From the NCBI RefSeq assembly GCF_001544495.1, contig NZ_FCNZ02000028.1:1-59610 (forward strand): a stretch of DNA of 59,610 bases, given 5' to 3'. The first letter of the stretch is position 1. The number at the start of each line of letters is the position of its first letter. Under the pieces are notes generated by a model that saw nothing but the letters and a program-made list of their open reading frames with translations, made no database searches and had not been told where the DNA came from. This stretch comes from Caballeronia telluris. Lineage in GTDB: Bacteria; Pseudomonadota; Gammaproteobacteria; Burkholderiales; Burkholderiaceae. Below, one piece after another: positions 26,550 through 35,551 of this stretch. A program made the translations under genes and the position numbers.

Positions 26550-27706
26550 AAAGCCGCCCGGTAGATATCGAGCGCGAAGGCTTCGGTCATCTCGCGCGGG
26601 TTGTTGATCAGAAGGCGCTGCTGTTTCATCGCGTCGGCGGCGAGCATCGGCAGATGCGTCTCCTCGACGCCCACTTCACGCAGTGTGCGCGGAATACCGG
26701 TTTCGGCGACCAGCGTTTCCATCGCCCGCACGAAGGCTTCGGCCTTGACTGCGTCGGTGGCATCGGGCGCGACCGCGCAGCCGAGCGTATCGGCGAGTTC
26801 GGCATAGAGGCTGGACGCCGCCGGCGCGTTGAAGCGCAGCACGTGCATCAAGACGAGCGCATTCGAGAGGCCGTGCGGCACGTGGAAATGGCCGCCGAGC
26901 GGATACGCGAGCGCGTGCACCGCCGCGACCGGCGCGTTGGAAAACGCTTGTCCCGCGAGCGTCGCGCCGAGCAGCATGGCTTCGCGCGCGGCGCGATTGC
27001 TGCCGTCGCGGCAGGCCGTGAGCAGATTCGCCGAAAGAAGACGCAGCGCTTCCTTGGCCAGCATGTCGGAAAGCGGATTCTTCAGGCGCGCGGACGTATA
27101 GGCTTCGATCGCATGCACCATCGCGTCGATGCCGGTCGCGGCGGTCGCGGCGGCGGGCAGGCCGAGCGAGAGTTCGGCGTCGAGCAGCGCGATGTCGGGA
27201 TAGAGGATCGGCGAGACGACGCCGCTCTTGGTCGTTTCGCCCGTGGTGACGATGGAGATGGCCGTCACTTCGGAGCCGGTGCCGGCGGTCGTCGGCATGA
27301 GGACGAGCGGCAGGCGCGGTCCTTCAACGTTGCCCACGCCGTACATGCCGGTCAGCGGCTGGTTGGACGCGCACAGCACGGCGATGAGCTTGGCGACGTC
27401 CATCGACGAACCGCCGCCGAGGCCGAGCAGGATTTCGGCGCCGCTGGCCTTCGCCCGCGCGGCGGCGTCGAGGACGACGTGATCGGGCGGATCGGCGACG
27501 ACGTCGTCGATCACCGTGACTTGCCAGTCGTGTGCCGCCAGGCTCTCCAGCGCGGGCGCGAGCAGGCCGCTCGAATGCAGGAAGCGGTCGGTGACGAGCA
27601 CGAGGCGGGTCGCGCGATAGCGTTCGCGAACGAGCGCGCCGAGACGCCGCGCGCCGCCGTAGTCGATCAGAAGGGAGGGGACGGTGTTAAAGCTGAAAGC
27701 GTTCAT
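26546..27706 (-). CDS. iron-containing alcohol dehydrogenase
   Basis: A 386-residue group III (Fe-type) alcohol dehydrogenase. The NAD(P) site GGGSSMDVAK is near residue 98. Landmarks PTTAGTGSEVT near 138, GIDAMVHAIEAYTS near 193 and HALAYPLGGHFHVPHG near 265 hold the metal ligands Asp and His. Related enzymes oxidise 4-hydroxybutyrate (AttL/BlcB), lactaldehyde or reduce maleylacetate. Its ORF ends 4 bp into ribH. With the aldehyde dehydrogenase at 36445 and the MBL protein at 35548 it could complete a hydroxyacid-to-diacid route. Confidence 0.9.
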   Translation of the reverse strand: MNAFSFNTVPSLLIDYGGARRLGALVRERYRATRLVLVTDRFLHSSGLLAPALESLAAHDWQVTVIDDVVADPPDHVVLDAAARAKASGAEILLGLGGGSSMDVAKLIAVLCASNQPLTGMYGVGNVEGPRLPLVLMPTTAGTGSEVTAISIVTTGETTKSGVVSPILYPDIALLDAELSLGLPAAATAATGIDAMVHAIEAYTSARLKNPLSDMLAKEALRLLSANLLTACRDGSNRAAREAMLLGATLAGQAFSNAPVAAVHALAYPLGGHFHVPHGLSNALVLMHVLRFNAPAASSLYAELADTLGCAVAPDATDAVKAEAFVRAMETLVAETGIPRTLREVGVEETHLPMLAADAMKQQRLLINNPREMTEAFALDIYRAAL

Positions 27707-27721
27707 GCCGGCGCCCGGGAG

Positions 27722-28231
27722 TCAGGAAAGGGAATCGGCGGTTTCGAGTTCGAGACTGCGAAAGCCGCGATTGAAGTATACGAGCGGCGCGGATTCGCTG
27801 AGCTCAACGGCTTCGATTTCACCGATCAGGACAGTATGGTCGCCTGCTTCGTAGACGTCGCGCGCGATGCACACGAGCGATGCCCGCGAGCCCGGCAGCA
27901 TCGGCGGAAGCGGATCGTCGCCGGTGCCGTAGCGGAATTCGTGCGGGCCGAACTTGTCGACGCCCTTGCGCGCGAAATGCATGGCGATGTCCTTCTGCTC
28001 CTGCGCGAGGATATTGATCGAATAGCGGCGCGCCGAAAGGAAGGCCGGATGCGAGTCCGCCGTGTTCGCGATGCAGACCAGCACGAGCGGCGGGTCCATC
28101 GAGACGGACGAGAAGGAACTGGCGGTAAACCCCCAATGGCGGCCTTTTTCGTCCGTGGTCGAGACGATGGTGACGCCGCTCGGGAAGGCGGAAAGGGCGT
28201 CGCGAAATGTTTGTTTGTCTTTGAGCGTCAT
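27722..28231 (-). CDS. flavin reductase (HpaC-like), copy 2
   Basis: A 169-residue flavin reductase-family protein. The motifs FPSGVTIVSTTDEKG, SFSSVSMDPPLVLVC, YSINILAQEQKDIAMHFA and LVYFNRGFRSLE are typical. I start at MTLKDKQTF, 9 bp after a CTGGAGA site; the 9-residue extension lacks one. It heads the leftward operon with the iron ADH and ribH. It differs clearly from copy 1, so each may serve one of the two luciferase-type enzymes. Confidence 0.88.
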   Translation of the reverse strand: MTLKDKQTFRDALSAFPSGVTIVSTTDEKGRHWGFTASSFSSVSMDPPLVLVCIANTADSHPAFLSARRYSINILAQEQKDIAMHFARKGVDKFGPHEFRYGTGDDPLPPMLPGSRASLVCIARDVYEAGDHTVLIGEIEAVELSESAPLVYFNRGFRSLELETADSLS

Positions 28232-28372
28232 GAAAAAGTCTCCAGAGTTCGGGGCCATGGGCCCGCATTCAGTTCATGAATTGAAGTCTAGTGGCCCGCA
28301 CGGAGCCGGACAATTTCGATGTCGCGATGGATTGATTGGAAAAACGGATAGATGCGCGCAAGGGGCCGAACG

Positions 28373-29341
28373 TTAGTTGAGCGGCGCATCGCTCGTCATC
28401 GCCGCGCCGAAGTTGGTCTGCAAATGGCGCACGAAACTGAGCGCGGCCGCGCTCAGTTCGGCATCGCGCGATCGAAGAATGCCAAAGCTGCGCAGCAGAT
28501 TCACGTCGGTGACCTGCAGCGTCGCGCGATGATCGCGGGCGTAGCGCTGGGCCATCGAGCGGGGCAGGAAGGTCGCGCCGAGCCCCGCGTCCACCATGCC
28601 GAGCAGCGTGCTGAGATTCGCCGCCTGGTGCATTGGGCGCAGCGACAGCCCGCGTTTGGCGAACTCGCCGGCGAGCGTGTCGCGCAGCATCGAATAGCGG
28701 TCGAGCAGCATGAGCGGCACCTGCGCGAGTTCCTCCAGCGTGACTTCGCCGGCCTCGGCGAGCACATGCGACTTCGGCACGATGACGAGCATGTCCTCCT
28801 CGGAGAGCGCCTGAAAGCTGAGCTTGCTCGAATCGTTGTCGAACGCGACGACGGCGAGGTCCGCCTCGTTGCCTTCGATCTTCGCGACGACATCCTCGTA
28901 CTGGAGGTCGCGCAACTGGATCTGGACGTCGGGATAGCGCTGGCAGAAAGAATGGATCAGCGGCGGCAGCATGACCGCCGCGATCATCGGCGTGGCGGCG
29001 ATCACCACGCGCAGGCGCGCGCCTTCGGCGTCGGTCTGGAATTCCTGCATCAGCTTGCGCAGGTCGCGCAGCGCGGCTTCCGCGCGCTCGCGCAAACGGT
29101 TGCCGGCGGGCGTGGGTTCGACACGACGCGTCGTGCGGATCAGGAGCCGGGTCTTGAGCGTCGATTCGAGGCGCTGCACGCGGCTCGTGACGGAAGGCTG
29201 GGAGATATGCAAACGTTTCGCCGCCGCGCTGAAGCTCCCCAACTCGACCACGGCCAGAAAGGTTTCGAGTTCGACGAGGTCGAAACGCAGTGTCGGCGGC
29301 AGGCCCGCGTGCGCGTTCTCGTCCGGCTTGTCAGCCGTCAT
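28373..29341 (-). CDS. LysR-family regulator of the AtuA-2 cluster
   Basis: A 322-residue LysR-type regulator. The HTH is LETFLAVVELGSFSAAAKRL with SQPSVTSRVQRLESTLKTRL at about residues 25-75, then the effector-binding domain. It is divergent from the second AtuA operon across a 210-bp gap, and is the upstream neighbour on the same strand of the flavin reductase-ADH-ribH operon. It is not a close copy of the LysR at 18840, so each AtuA set has its own regulator. Confidence 0.92.
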   Translation of the reverse strand: MTADKPDENAHAGLPPTLRFDLVELETFLAVVELGSFSAAAKRLHISQPSVTSRVQRLESTLKTRLLIRTTRRVEPTPAGNRLRERAEAALRDLRKLMQEFQTDAEGARLRVVIAATPMIAAVMLPPLIHSFCQRYPDVQIQLRDLQYEDVVAKIEGNEADLAVVAFDNDSSKLSFQALSEEDMLVIVPKSHVLAEAGEVTLEELAQVPLMLLDRYSMLRDTLAGEFAKRGLSLRPMHQAANLSTLLGMVDAGLGATFLPRSMAQRYARDHRATLQVTDVNLLRSFGILRSRDAELSAAALSFVRHLQTNFGAAMTSDAPLN

Positions 29342-29551
29342 AAACAGGTCTCCGGTGCTTTTATCAGGAATGTCTATGAGTCTATCTCACAAAGCAAATA
29401 GTGTGGTCGCGCAGGGCTCGCCATAATCGATTGCACCTCGAAGCAACGACGAGCGCCGCGCCAAATGCTACGAATGGCACGCATTGCACCGGTTCGCATC
29501 GTTTGAAAACGGGCACGGCGCCCTCGCACCGAAAGACCGCAAGGAGACTTC

Positions 29552-30913
29552 ATGAAAGACGAGATCAAGATCCTGACGCCCAACGGCATTCTGGGCTACG
29601 GCATTCCGGCCGCCGATTTCTGGCGCGGCATGGACCGGCAACCCGACGCGATGATCGTGGACGGCGGTTCGACCGATCCGGGCCCCTATTTGCTCGGCCT
29701 GCCCAAGACGCTGGTGACGCGCGAAGCGTATCTCCGTGACCTCTCGCTGATGCTCGACGCCTGCGCGAATCGCAAGGTGCCGATCTGTATCAGCTCGGCG
29801 GGCGGCCCCGGCATTCGCGAGCATGTCGATTTCATGGTCGACGTGATTGGGGAAATCGCGCGTAAGGAAGGCTACCGTTTCAAGGTCGCGAAAATCTATT
29901 CCGACATCGACCCGTCGTATGTGCGCGATGCGCTTGGTTCGGGGCGGATCGCGCCGTGCGCCTCGGCGCCGGAAATGGAAGTCTCGGACGTGGGCGCCTC
30001 GTCGCACATCGTCGCGCAGATGGGCGCCGAACCGTTCGCGAAGGCGCTGCGCGAGCATCCGGACCTCGACATCATCGTCGCGGGCCGCGCCTACGATCCC
30101 GCGCCGTTCGCGGGCCTCTGCATGCTGCACGGCATCGAACCGGGCATCTATTGGCACATGGGCAAGATCGTCGAGTGCGGCGCGAACTGCGCGGAGCCGA
30201 AAGGCAAGGTGATTCTCGCCACCGTTCGCCGCGACAGCTTCGACCTCGAACCGATGAACCCGCTCGAACGCTGCACGCCCGCTTCGGTGGCGGCGCACAC
30301 GCTCTACGAGAAAACCCGGCCCGACTTGCTGACCGGTCCCGGCGGCGTGCTCGACCTGCGCGAAGCCACTTACGAACAGATCACCGAGCGCGCCGTGCGC
30401 GTGCGCGGCAGCCGCTTCATTCCCGCCGACGACTACACCGTCAAGCTCGAAGGCGCAGGCGTGGTCGGCATGCGGACGATCTTCATCGGCGGCATCCGGG
30501 ATCCGATTCTCGTCGAACAGATCGACGATTTTCTCGGCCGCATTACCGCTTATGCGCACGAAACCTACCCCGAACTGCGTTCGGGCGAAGCCACGCTCAA
30601 CTTCCACGTCTACGGCAAGAACGGCGTGATGGGCAGCTTCGAACCGCTCGCGCAGAACGTGCCGCATGAGATCGGCCTGCTCGGCGAAGTGACCGCGGCC
30701 ACGCAGGAACTCGCCAACGCGATCTGCAGCAGCGTGCGCATCGACGTGCTGCATACGCCGTATCCGGGGCAGGTGGCGACGGCCGGCAACTTCGCGATTC
30801 CGCTCAACCCGCCGGAAAACCCGATCGGCCCGGTCTGCAAATTCACGATCTATCACGTGATGAAGATGGACTCCGCCGAAGCGCTGTTTCCGATCCAAAT
30901 CGTGGAGGTCTGA
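29552..30913 (+). CDS. AtuA-family protein (DUF1446), copy 2
   Basis: A 453-residue paralogue of the AtuA protein at 19904, with the same blocks: LTPNGILGYGIPAADF, IVDGGSTDPGPYLLGLPK, SSAGGPGIREHVDFM, VAGRAYDPAPFAG and VYGKNGVMGSFEP. AAGGAG lies 5 bp before the ATG. Identity to copy 1 is clearly lower than between the two luciferase-type copies, which suggests divergence in substrate. It starts the second operon and is followed 2 bp later by its DUF4387 partner. The 210-bp upstream gap with lysR holds a CATAAT box at 29422-29427 but no good -35. Confidence 0.85.
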   Translation: MKDEIKILTPNGILGYGIPAADFWRGMDRQPDAMIVDGGSTDPGPYLLGLPKTLVTREAYLRDLSLMLDACANRKVPICISSAGGPGIREHVDFMVDVIGEIARKEGYRFKVAKIYSDIDPSYVRDALGSGRIAPCASAPEMEVSDVGASSHIVAQMGAEPFAKALREHPDLDIIVAGRAYDPAPFAGLCMLHGIEPGIYWHMGKIVECGANCAEPKGKVILATVRRDSFDLEPMNPLERCTPASVAAHTLYEKTRPDLLTGPGGVLDLREATYEQITERAVRVRGSRFIPADDYTVKLEGAGVVGMRTIFIGGIRDPILVEQIDDFLGRITAYAHETYPELRSGEATLNFHVYGKNGVMGSFEPLAQNVPHEIGLLGEVTAATQELANAICSSVRIDVLHTPYPGQVATAGNFAIPLNPPENPIGPVCKFTIYHVMKMDSAEALFPIQIVEV

Positions 30914-30915
30914 AC

Positions 30916-31254
30916 ATGGTCGCAATTCACACCGAAAACAGGACCCTGCGCGACCTGGCGAAAGTGGTGCGCAGCAAGAATTCCGGCCCGTTCGAAATCA
31001 CCTTCGACGTGATTTTCGACGACGTGCCGCTTTACGAGCGCGTGAAGGCGAGCGGCGTGCTGACCGAAGCGCTCATCTGCGAGCTCTACAACGTCACGAA
31101 AGACGACATCGTCACGCTGATGTTCTTCGACCCGGCACGCGCGTTCAAGCTGACGCTCAAGCGCTCGTGGGCGCAGGGCAGCGTCGGCGAACGCGACACC
31201 TTCGGCGCGCAGCAGCATGCGCCGCTTCTGACCATCGAGATTCCCGGCGTCTGA
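30916..31254 (+). CDS. DUF4387 protein (AtuA partner), copy 2
   Basis: A 112-residue DUF4387 protein, start MVAIHTENRTLRDLAKVVRS, with VVRSKNSGPFEITFDVIF and the ending FGAQQHAPLLTIEIPGV matching copy 1. It starts 2 bp after the AtuA-2 stop codon. Because the AtuA-DUF4387 pairing is kept in both sets, the two proteins probably form one complex. Confidence 0.85.
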   Translation: MVAIHTENRTLRDLAKVVRSKNSGPFEITFDVIFDDVPLYERVKASGVLTEALICELYNVTKDDIVTLMFFDPARAFKLTLKRSWAQGSVGERDTFGAQQHAPLLTIEIPGV

Positions 31255-31278
31255 ACGCCGAACGAGGAGGCACATAAC

Positions 31279-32688
31279 ATGGCAAACAACAAGCAGCGGC
31301 AACTCACGCTCATCGGCTTCATGCAGGCCCAGAACTGCTCGACGTACCCCGGCTCCTGGCGCCACAGCGCGGCGATGCAGGACTTCATGACGCCCGAGTA
31401 CTACCAGCGCATCGCGCGCACGCTCGAAGAAGGCAAGTTCCACCTCGCCTTCTTCGACGACCGCCTCGCGATGCCCGACCTCTACGGCAACGATCACGCC
31501 GAAACCGTGGAGCATGGCGTGCGCGCCGTGAAAATGGACCCGACGCCGATCCTCACCGCGATGGCGATGGCCACCACGCATCTGGGCCTCGGCGCCACCT
31601 ATTCGACGACGTACTACGAGCCGTACCATATCGCGCGCCACTTCGCGACGCTCGACCTAATGGCGAAGGGCCGCGTCGCATGGAACGTCGTGACGTCGCT
31701 CAACGATTCGGAAGCCGCGAACTTCGGCCGCGACGAGCATCTCGAACACGACCTGCGCTACGATCGCGCCGACGAGTTTCTCGAAACTGTGATGGGCCAC
31801 TGGGATTCGTGGGAAAACGACGCACTGATCATGGACAAGGAAAGCGGCCGCTTCGCCGACGCGTCCAAGGTGCATCGTCTCGATCACCGGGGCGACTATT
31901 TCAAGTCGCGCGGCCCGCTCACCGTGCCGCGTTCGCAGCAAGGTCATCCGGTGCTGATTCAGGCGGGGCAGAGCGGCCGCGGCCGGGCATTCGCGTCGCG
32001 CTGGGGCGAGTTGATCTTCGTGGTGTATCCGAATCTCGCGGCCGGCAAGAAGCAGTATGCCGAGTTGAAGCAGGCGGTCGTCGAAGCGGGCCGTGATCCC
32101 GAGCAGGTGAAGGTCTCGACGGCGTGCTATACGGTCGTCGCCGAATCCGAGGAAATCGCTCAGCAGCAGCGCGAATATATCGACGCGCTGGCTAAGCCGA
32201 TCGATTCGCTCACGCTCCTGTGCGAAGTGCTGAACACGGACTTCTCTACGCGCGACTACGACGCGCCGTTCACCGATGCGGAGATGAAGGCCATTTCTGG
32301 CTGGACCGGTTTCCGCGATCGCGTGGTGATGCTCTCAGGCAAGCCGAATCCTTCGGTGCGCGACTTCGTGGACTTCTCGAATCGTGCGCGCCTGAACGAG
32401 TTTCCGGTCTTCGCGGGTACGGCCAAGACAGTGGCCGATCAGATGGAGCAATGGTTCGTCGAAGGTGGCTGCGACGGCTTCGTGATTTCGCCGACGCATA
32501 TTCCCGGCGGCTACGAGGACTTCGTGCGCCAGGTCGTGCCGGAACTGCAGCGGCGCGGCATTTTCCGCAAGGAATACGAGGGCGCGACGCTGCGCGAAAA
32601 CCTCGGCTTGCCGAAGCCCGATTCTGGCGACTGGCGCAAGCAAGCCTTCGCCGGCGTGAACGGCGAGCCGTTGCGCAAGGCGGGCTGA
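31279..32688 (+). CDS. luciferase-like FMN monooxygenase (NtaA/SnaA/DszA type), copy 2
   Basis: A 469-residue paralogue of the monooxygenase at 24656. The same landmarks are present: FMQAQNCSTYPGSWRH, FDDRLAMPDLYGNDHAETVE, AWNVVTSLNDSEAANFG and QAGQSGRGRAFAS. Long stretches are identical between copies, with differences gathered near the C-terminus and in a few surface helices. GAGGAGG precedes the ATG. No flavin reductase lies in this operon, so reduced flavin must come from the reductases at 21602 or 27722. Confidence 0.9.
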   Translation: MANNKQRQLTLIGFMQAQNCSTYPGSWRHSAAMQDFMTPEYYQRIARTLEEGKFHLAFFDDRLAMPDLYGNDHAETVEHGVRAVKMDPTPILTAMAMATTHLGLGATYSTTYYEPYHIARHFATLDLMAKGRVAWNVVTSLNDSEAANFGRDEHLEHDLRYDRADEFLETVMGHWDSWENDALIMDKESGRFADASKVHRLDHRGDYFKSRGPLTVPRSQQGHPVLIQAGQSGRGRAFASRWGELIFVVYPNLAAGKKQYAELKQAVVEAGRDPEQVKVSTACYTVVAESEEIAQQQREYIDALAKPIDSLTLLCEVLNTDFSTRDYDAPFTDAEMKAISGWTGFRDRVVMLSGKPNPSVRDFVDFSNRARLNEFPVFAGTAKTVADQMEQWFVEGGCDGFVISPTHIPGGYEDFVRQVVPELQRRGIFRKEYEGATLRENLGLPKPDSGDWRKQAFAGVNGEPLRKAG

Positions 32689-32778
32689 GCGCAGCCCAAC
32701 GAGGCAGTGAGCGCGTGCGCGGCGACGATCGGAATCGCGCACGCCATCAACCATAAGATCAGGCAGTAAGGAGACAAC

Positions 32779-34113
32779 ATGGTCAACGACTCGGACATCC
32801 GGCGCGTTGGAATTGCGAGCGCGATCGGCACAACGCTCGAGTGGTACGATTTCTTCATCTTCGGATCGGCGGCCGCGCTGGTCTTTAGCAAGCTGTTCTT
32901 CCCCGCGTTCGATCCGGTCGCGGGCACCATTGCGTCGCTCGCGAGCTTCGCCGTCGGGTTCATCGCGCGGCCGCTGGGCGGCATGGTATTCGGGCACTTC
33001 GGCGACCGCATTGGGCGCAAGGCGATGCTTGTCCTCAGTCTCACGATGATGGGCGGGGTCACGTTCCTCATCGGCCTCCTGCCGACCTATCAAAGCATCG
33101 GCCTCGCCGCGCCTGTCCTGCTCACGCTGCTGCGTTTCCTGCAGGGCTTCGCGGTAGGCGGCGAGTGGGGCGGTGCAACGCTGATGGTGATCGAGCACGC
33201 GCCCGCCAAGAAGCGCGGTTTCTACGGAAGCTGGCCGCAGATGGGCATTCCCGCGGCGCTGATGCTGTCCACCGGCGTGATGGCCGCGACCAACGCGCTG
33301 ACCACGCCCGAGCAGTTCGCCGCGTGGGGCTGGCGTATTCCGTTCCTGCTGAGCGGCGTGCTGGTCGTGGTCGGTATTCTGATTCGCAGGCGCGTGTCGG
33401 AGTCGCCGAGCTTCAAGCGTCTGCAACGCTCCGACGCCAAGGCGCGTCTGCCGATCGCCACGGTGTTCAAAACGCAGAAGAGACGCACCGCGCTGATCAT
33501 CGCTTCGCAGGCGGCCGAGAATACGAGTTTCTATATCCTCGCGGTCTACTCGCTCGTCTATCTCACGCAGAATCTGCATATGGCGCGGCCGCTCGCATTG
33601 CGCGCGCTGATGATCGCCGCATTCTTCACGTTTCTCGCGCAACCGCTGTTCGGCGCGCTGTCGGACCGGATCGGACGCAAGAAGGTGTTCATGGGCGGCA
33701 TGATCTTTCTCGGTCTCTTCATCTATCCGTTCTTCGCGATGCTCGATACCGGCAGCTATCCGATGATCGTCCTCGCGATGACCCTCGCGCTCACGATCGG
33801 CCAGGGCAGCACTCAGGCCGCGCAGCCGAGCCTCTTCGGCGAGCAGTATCACGCGGCCATTCGCTATAGCGGTGTCTCGGTGGCATATCAGTTCGCCACG
33901 GTGATCTGGAGCGGTCCGACACCCATTCTCGCGGCGCTGTTCGTGCTGTGGGCGGGCAGCTACTGGCCGCTCGTGGCCTACGTGGGTCTCGCGGCGGTGA
34001 TCTCCGTCTGCGCGATCATTCCGCTGCGCGAGGCGGCGGGACAGGAACTCGGCACCCTCGAACCGCTGCCAGCCGAGGAAACGGACGCGCCTGATCACCG
34101 CGTTACCGCCTGA
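32779..34113 (+). CDS. MHS-family (MFS) organic acid symporter, copy 1
   Basis: A 444-residue metabolite/H+ symporter of the MHS type (ShiA, KgtP and ProP relatives). Landmarks: IGTTLEWYDFFIFGSAAAL, then FVARPLGG-type IARPLGGMVFGHFGDRIGRK and the middle repeat GALSDRIGRKKVFMGG. TAAGGAG precedes the ATG. It is followed by a second, very similar transporter. It probably imports the substrate or intermediate of the AtuA-2 pathway; organic acid specificity is family knowledge, not proven here. Confidence 0.9.
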   Translation: MVNDSDIRRVGIASAIGTTLEWYDFFIFGSAAALVFSKLFFPAFDPVAGTIASLASFAVGFIARPLGGMVFGHFGDRIGRKAMLVLSLTMMGGVTFLIGLLPTYQSIGLAAPVLLTLLRFLQGFAVGGEWGGATLMVIEHAPAKKRGFYGSWPQMGIPAALMLSTGVMAATNALTTPEQFAAWGWRIPFLLSGVLVVVGILIRRRVSESPSFKRLQRSDAKARLPIATVFKTQKRRTALIIASQAAENTSFYILAVYSLVYLTQNLHMARPLALRALMIAAFFTFLAQPLFGALSDRIGRKKVFMGGMIFLGLFIYPFFAMLDTGSYPMIVLAMTLALTIGQGSTQAAQPSLFGEQYHAAIRYSGVSVAYQFATVIWSGPTPILAALFVLWAGSYWPLVAYVGLAAVISVCAIIPLREAAGQELGTLEPLPAEETDAPDHRVTA

Positions 34114-34186
34114 TTCGCCCGACAAGAACGACGCCCGGATTGCACGCCGGGCGCAAGGCATCGAACGCAGCATCCAGGAGACAGAC

Positions 34187-35551
34187 ATGGCAGAGACCAC
34201 CAACATCACCGATATCCGGCGAGTCGCGCTGGCGAGCACCATTGGCACCACGCTCGAATGGTACGACTTCTTTATTTTCGCGTCGGCAGCGGCGCTCGTG
34301 TTCAGCAAGCTGTTTTTCCCGACCTTCGATCCGGTCGCGGGCACCATCGCGTCGCTCGCGAGCTTCGCGGTCGGCTTCATCGCCCGGCCGGTCGGCGCCG
34401 CGGTCTTCGGTCACTTCGGCGACCGCATCGGACGCAAGGCCATGCTCGTGCTCAGCCTCACGATGATGGGCGGCGTCACGTTCCTGATCGGCCTGTTGCC
34501 GACTTACGCGAGCGTGGGCGTGGCCGCGCCGGTCATGCTGACCGTGCTGCGTTTCGTGCAGGGCTTCGCGGTCGGTGGCGAGTGGGGCGGCGCCACGCTG
34601 ATGGTGATCGAGCATGCGCCCGCGAAGAAGCGCGGCTTCTACGGGAGCTGGCCACAGATGGGCATTCCGGGCGCGCTGATCCTTTCGACGGGCGCGATGG
34701 CGCTGACCACCGCGCTGACCACGCCCGAGCAGTTCGCGACCTGGGGATGGCGCGTGCCTTTCCTGTTGAGCGGCATTCTCGTCGTCGTGGGGATCGTGAT
34801 TCGCCGGCGTCTCGCGGAATCGCCGAGCATGGAGCGCATGCGCCGGTCGCACGAGAAGGCCACGGTGCCGCTCGCGACGATCATGAAGCATCACAAGCGC
34901 ACGACCTTCCTGCTCGTCGCATCGCAGGCGGTGCAGTGCGCCGCGTTTTACGTGGTGGCCGTGTACTCACTCGTGTATCTGACGCAGAACCTACATCTGC
35001 CGCGCAGCGACGCTTTGCGCGCACTGATGATCGCCGCGGCCTGTACGCTCGTCGCGCATCCGACCTTCGGCGCGCTGTCGGACCGGATCGGACGCAAGAA
35101 GGTGTTCATGGGCGGCATGATCTTTCTCGGCCTCTTCATCTACCCGTACTTCATGCTGCTCAACACCGGCAGCTATCCGCTGATCGTGCTGGCGATGAGT
35201 GTCGCGATGGCCATCGGCGAGGGAAGCGTGCAGGCCGCGCAGCCGAGCCTTTTCGCCGAGCAGTACCGGTCGGGTGTACGTTACAGCGGCGTGTCGCTCG
35301 CATATCAACTGGCCACCGTATCGTGGAGCGGACCGACGCCGATGATCGCCGCGATGCTCATCGCGTGGGCCGGCGGTTACATGCCGCTCGTCGGCTATAT
35401 TGGCGTGCTGGCGGTGATTTCGGTGGTGTCCATCGTGCCGCTGCGCGAAGCCGCGGGCATCCCGCTCGCACAGCTCGACAAAGAATATGCCGAGGCCGAC
35501 GACGACGCGCCGTTCGTATCCGGCACCGCAAGAGGAGACCAGACCGCATGA
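34187..35551 (+). CDS. MHS-family (MFS) organic acid symporter, copy 2
   Basis: A 454-residue transporter very similar to its upstream neighbour, with the same IGTTLEWYDFFIFASAAAL, GHFGDRIGRKAMLVLSLTMM and GALSDRIGRKKVFMGGMIF blocks. The C-terminal 25 residues are acidic and unlike copy 1. CAGGAG lies upstream of the ATG and the stop overlaps the MBL gene by ATGA. The tandem copies probably arose by local duplication and may have come to prefer different acids. Confidence 0.9.
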   Translation: MAETTNITDIRRVALASTIGTTLEWYDFFIFASAAALVFSKLFFPTFDPVAGTIASLASFAVGFIARPVGAAVFGHFGDRIGRKAMLVLSLTMMGGVTFLIGLLPTYASVGVAAPVMLTVLRFVQGFAVGGEWGGATLMVIEHAPAKKRGFYGSWPQMGIPGALILSTGAMALTTALTTPEQFATWGWRVPFLLSGILVVVGIVIRRRLAESPSMERMRRSHEKATVPLATIMKHHKRTTFLLVASQAVQCAAFYVVAVYSLVYLTQNLHLPRSDALRALMIAAACTLVAHPTFGALSDRIGRKKVFMGGMIFLGLFIYPYFMLLNTGSYPLIVLAMSVAMAIGEGSVQAAQPSLFAEQYRSGVRYSGVSLAYQLATVSWSGPTPMIAAMLIAWAGGYMPLVGYIGVLAVISVVSIVPLREAAGIPLAQLDKEYAEADDDAPFVSGTARGDQTA

